NCBI GenBank assembly: GCA_964392765.1 | Contig: CAYMRF010000038.1 | Coordinates: 1-13,845, forward strand | Length of the DNA stretch: 13,845 nucleotides | Reading direction: 5' to 3' | Source: BTUB01 sp964392765 | GTDB taxonomy: Bacteria; Babelota; Babeliae; Babelales; Vermiphilaceae | Part shown: positions 13,193-13,845 of the stretch, piece by piece | Layout: each line of letters starts with the position of its first letter | Position numbering within the stretch: position 1 is the first letter of the stretch | The notes under the pieces: model-generated | Seen by the model: the letters and a program-made list of their open reading frames with translations, nothing else | Told to the model about the DNA's origin: nothing | Database searches by the model: none | Made by a program: the position numbers and the translations under genes

Positions 13193-13845
13193 ATGAAGAA
13201 GAATTGGCTAAAAAACTGTTTTATATTGATGGGGATTGCGTTACCAATTATGGGTAAGGCAATTGCGAGCAGTCATTCGAGACTTGCGCATGACATAATG
13301 GTAGTTGAAGATCGCACATTACTCAACTCTTCCCAACAAAAAAGTGTTTCACAGCATACGCCACCAGCTCCCTTTAATAATATTACTTTTACTATCACCG
13401 CGCCGGCTAAAGTATGCGTTGGCCAAACTTTTACTATAGATTATGCAATTCAAATTTCTAAATTTACCCATGTCTCTTTTTGGTCCGATTTAATGCCTGA
13501 TGCGGGGCAAGGGCTTCCTATTAAGTTGCTTAATGTTATTCATCCTACTATTGGAAGTTTTAATGAAGATGGCGATTCAATGGCGCAGAAGGGCGGAAAA
13601 GGAATTTGGGTTTTTCCCAAAGGTCTTCCTGCAGGTAGCGTGCAACATATGCAATTGATTGTTCAAGCCACCAAACCAGGGCTTATTAAATTTGCAACAC
13701 TCGTTGCAACCAATCCTCCTTTTTATATTGCAAATATGGGAACTTTTGTTTCTTGTAATCCTCCGGTTGCTGAGCCTATTCATGTTGTGGGCAAATCCGG
13801 AGAACCTTTAGAATTTAACATACTGGATTATGTGATGGGCGATTC
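13193..13845 (+). CDS. Secreted protein with DUF11-like beta-sandwich (3' end outside window)
   Basis: The frame starting at ATG 13193 stays open to the window end, giving 217 codons and two spare bases. The N-terminus is a good Sec signal peptide: MKKNWLKN, hydrophobic FILMGIALPIMG, then KAIA before SS. Mature residues from about 60 read as an immunoglobulin-like or DUF11-like domain. The blocks are FTITAPAKVCVGQTFTIDYAIQI, then FWSDLMPD, LLNVIHPTIGSF, GKGIWVFPKGLPAGS, MQLIVQATKPGLIKFATLVATNPP. The order lead strand, Gly-x-x-hydrophobic, W, [LP]-x-G, and a Gly-Ala strand is typical of the DUF11 repeats found in secreted and surface proteins. GGG at 13184-13186 lies 7 bases before the start. 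An alternative ATG at 13189 is in another frame and stops after 22 codons. It may be a long multi-repeat surface protein, but the end is not visible. Confidence 0.75.
   Translation, partial: MKKNWLKNCFILMGIALPIMGKAIASSHSRLAHDIMVVEDRTLLNSSQQKSVSQHTPPAPFNNITFTITAPAKVCVGQTFTIDYAIQISKFTHVSFWSDLMPDAGQGLPIKLLNVIHPTIGSFNEDGDSMAQKGGKGIWVFPKGLPAGSVQHMQLIVQATKPGLIKFATLVATNPPFYIANMGTFVSCNPPVAEPIHVVGKSGEPLEFNILDYVMGD

Noticed and set aside
13189..13257. Small 22-codon frame beginning at ATG 13189
   Set aside because: It overlaps the start of the secreted-protein gene in another frame. The spacing from GGG (13184-13186) to this ATG is only two bases, against seven for the ATG at 13193.
13577..13783. - strand frame of 68 codons at the window end
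   Set aside because: It lies opposite the secreted DUF11-like frame, which has a signal peptide and ribosome site. The - strand frame has neither.
1..13845. CRISPR array, insertion sequence or phage genes
   Set aside because: No regularly spaced repeats, transposase or integrase motifs, or phage structural genes are visible. The only repeat-like elements are the two GC-rich islets.

Overview
The window suggests an AT-rich, Gram-negative bacterium with separate rpoB and rpoC genes, Shine-Dalgarno (SD) initiation, Sec signal peptides and a beta-barrel outer-membrane protein ending in Phe. The small barrel with ten cysteines, the run of secreted or membrane proteins, and the short GC-rich palindromic islets between genes fit best with Dependentiae (TM6)-type host-associated bacteria. 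That placement is an inference from style, not from a marker-gene comparison.

Bases 1-9549 hold information-processing genes, all on the + strand. The 3' end of rpoB overlaps a GTG-started rpoC. The rpoC stop codon lies inside a tRNA-Val(GAC) gene. A GC-rich islet follows, then the classic rpsO-pnp pair closed by a strong intrinsic terminator. Next come rph (RNase PH), a tandem palindromic repeat, and a diverged holA-like gene (DNA polymerase III delta). The two phosphorolytic exoribonucleases PNPase and RNase PH are therefore neighbours. PNPase would serve mRNA decay and RNase PH would serve tRNA 3'-end trimming.

Bases 9550-13845 hold envelope and secreted proteins. A Cys-rich outer-membrane barrel on the - strand is divergent from a lumazine-synthase-fold protein. 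That protein carries a signal peptide and has lost the active-site Arg-Gly-x-Thr-x-His segment. It converges, through overlapping stop codons, on a three-gene - strand operon: a CdaA-like membrane protein, a short YbbR (CdaR)-like protein and a DUF502 membrane protein. The CdaA-like protein keeps the membrane region and fold signature of diadenylate cyclases but lacks the DGA and RHR catalytic motifs. Divergent from this operon is the start of a secreted protein with a DUF11-like beta-sandwich, cut by the window end.

The most notable observation is that two neighbouring genes are apparent pseudoenzymes: a secreted dead RibH and a dead CdaA that keeps its CdaR-like partner. Both sit among envelope proteins, which suggests folds reused for surface or host-interaction roles. 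I see no CRISPR array, insertion sequence or integrase.
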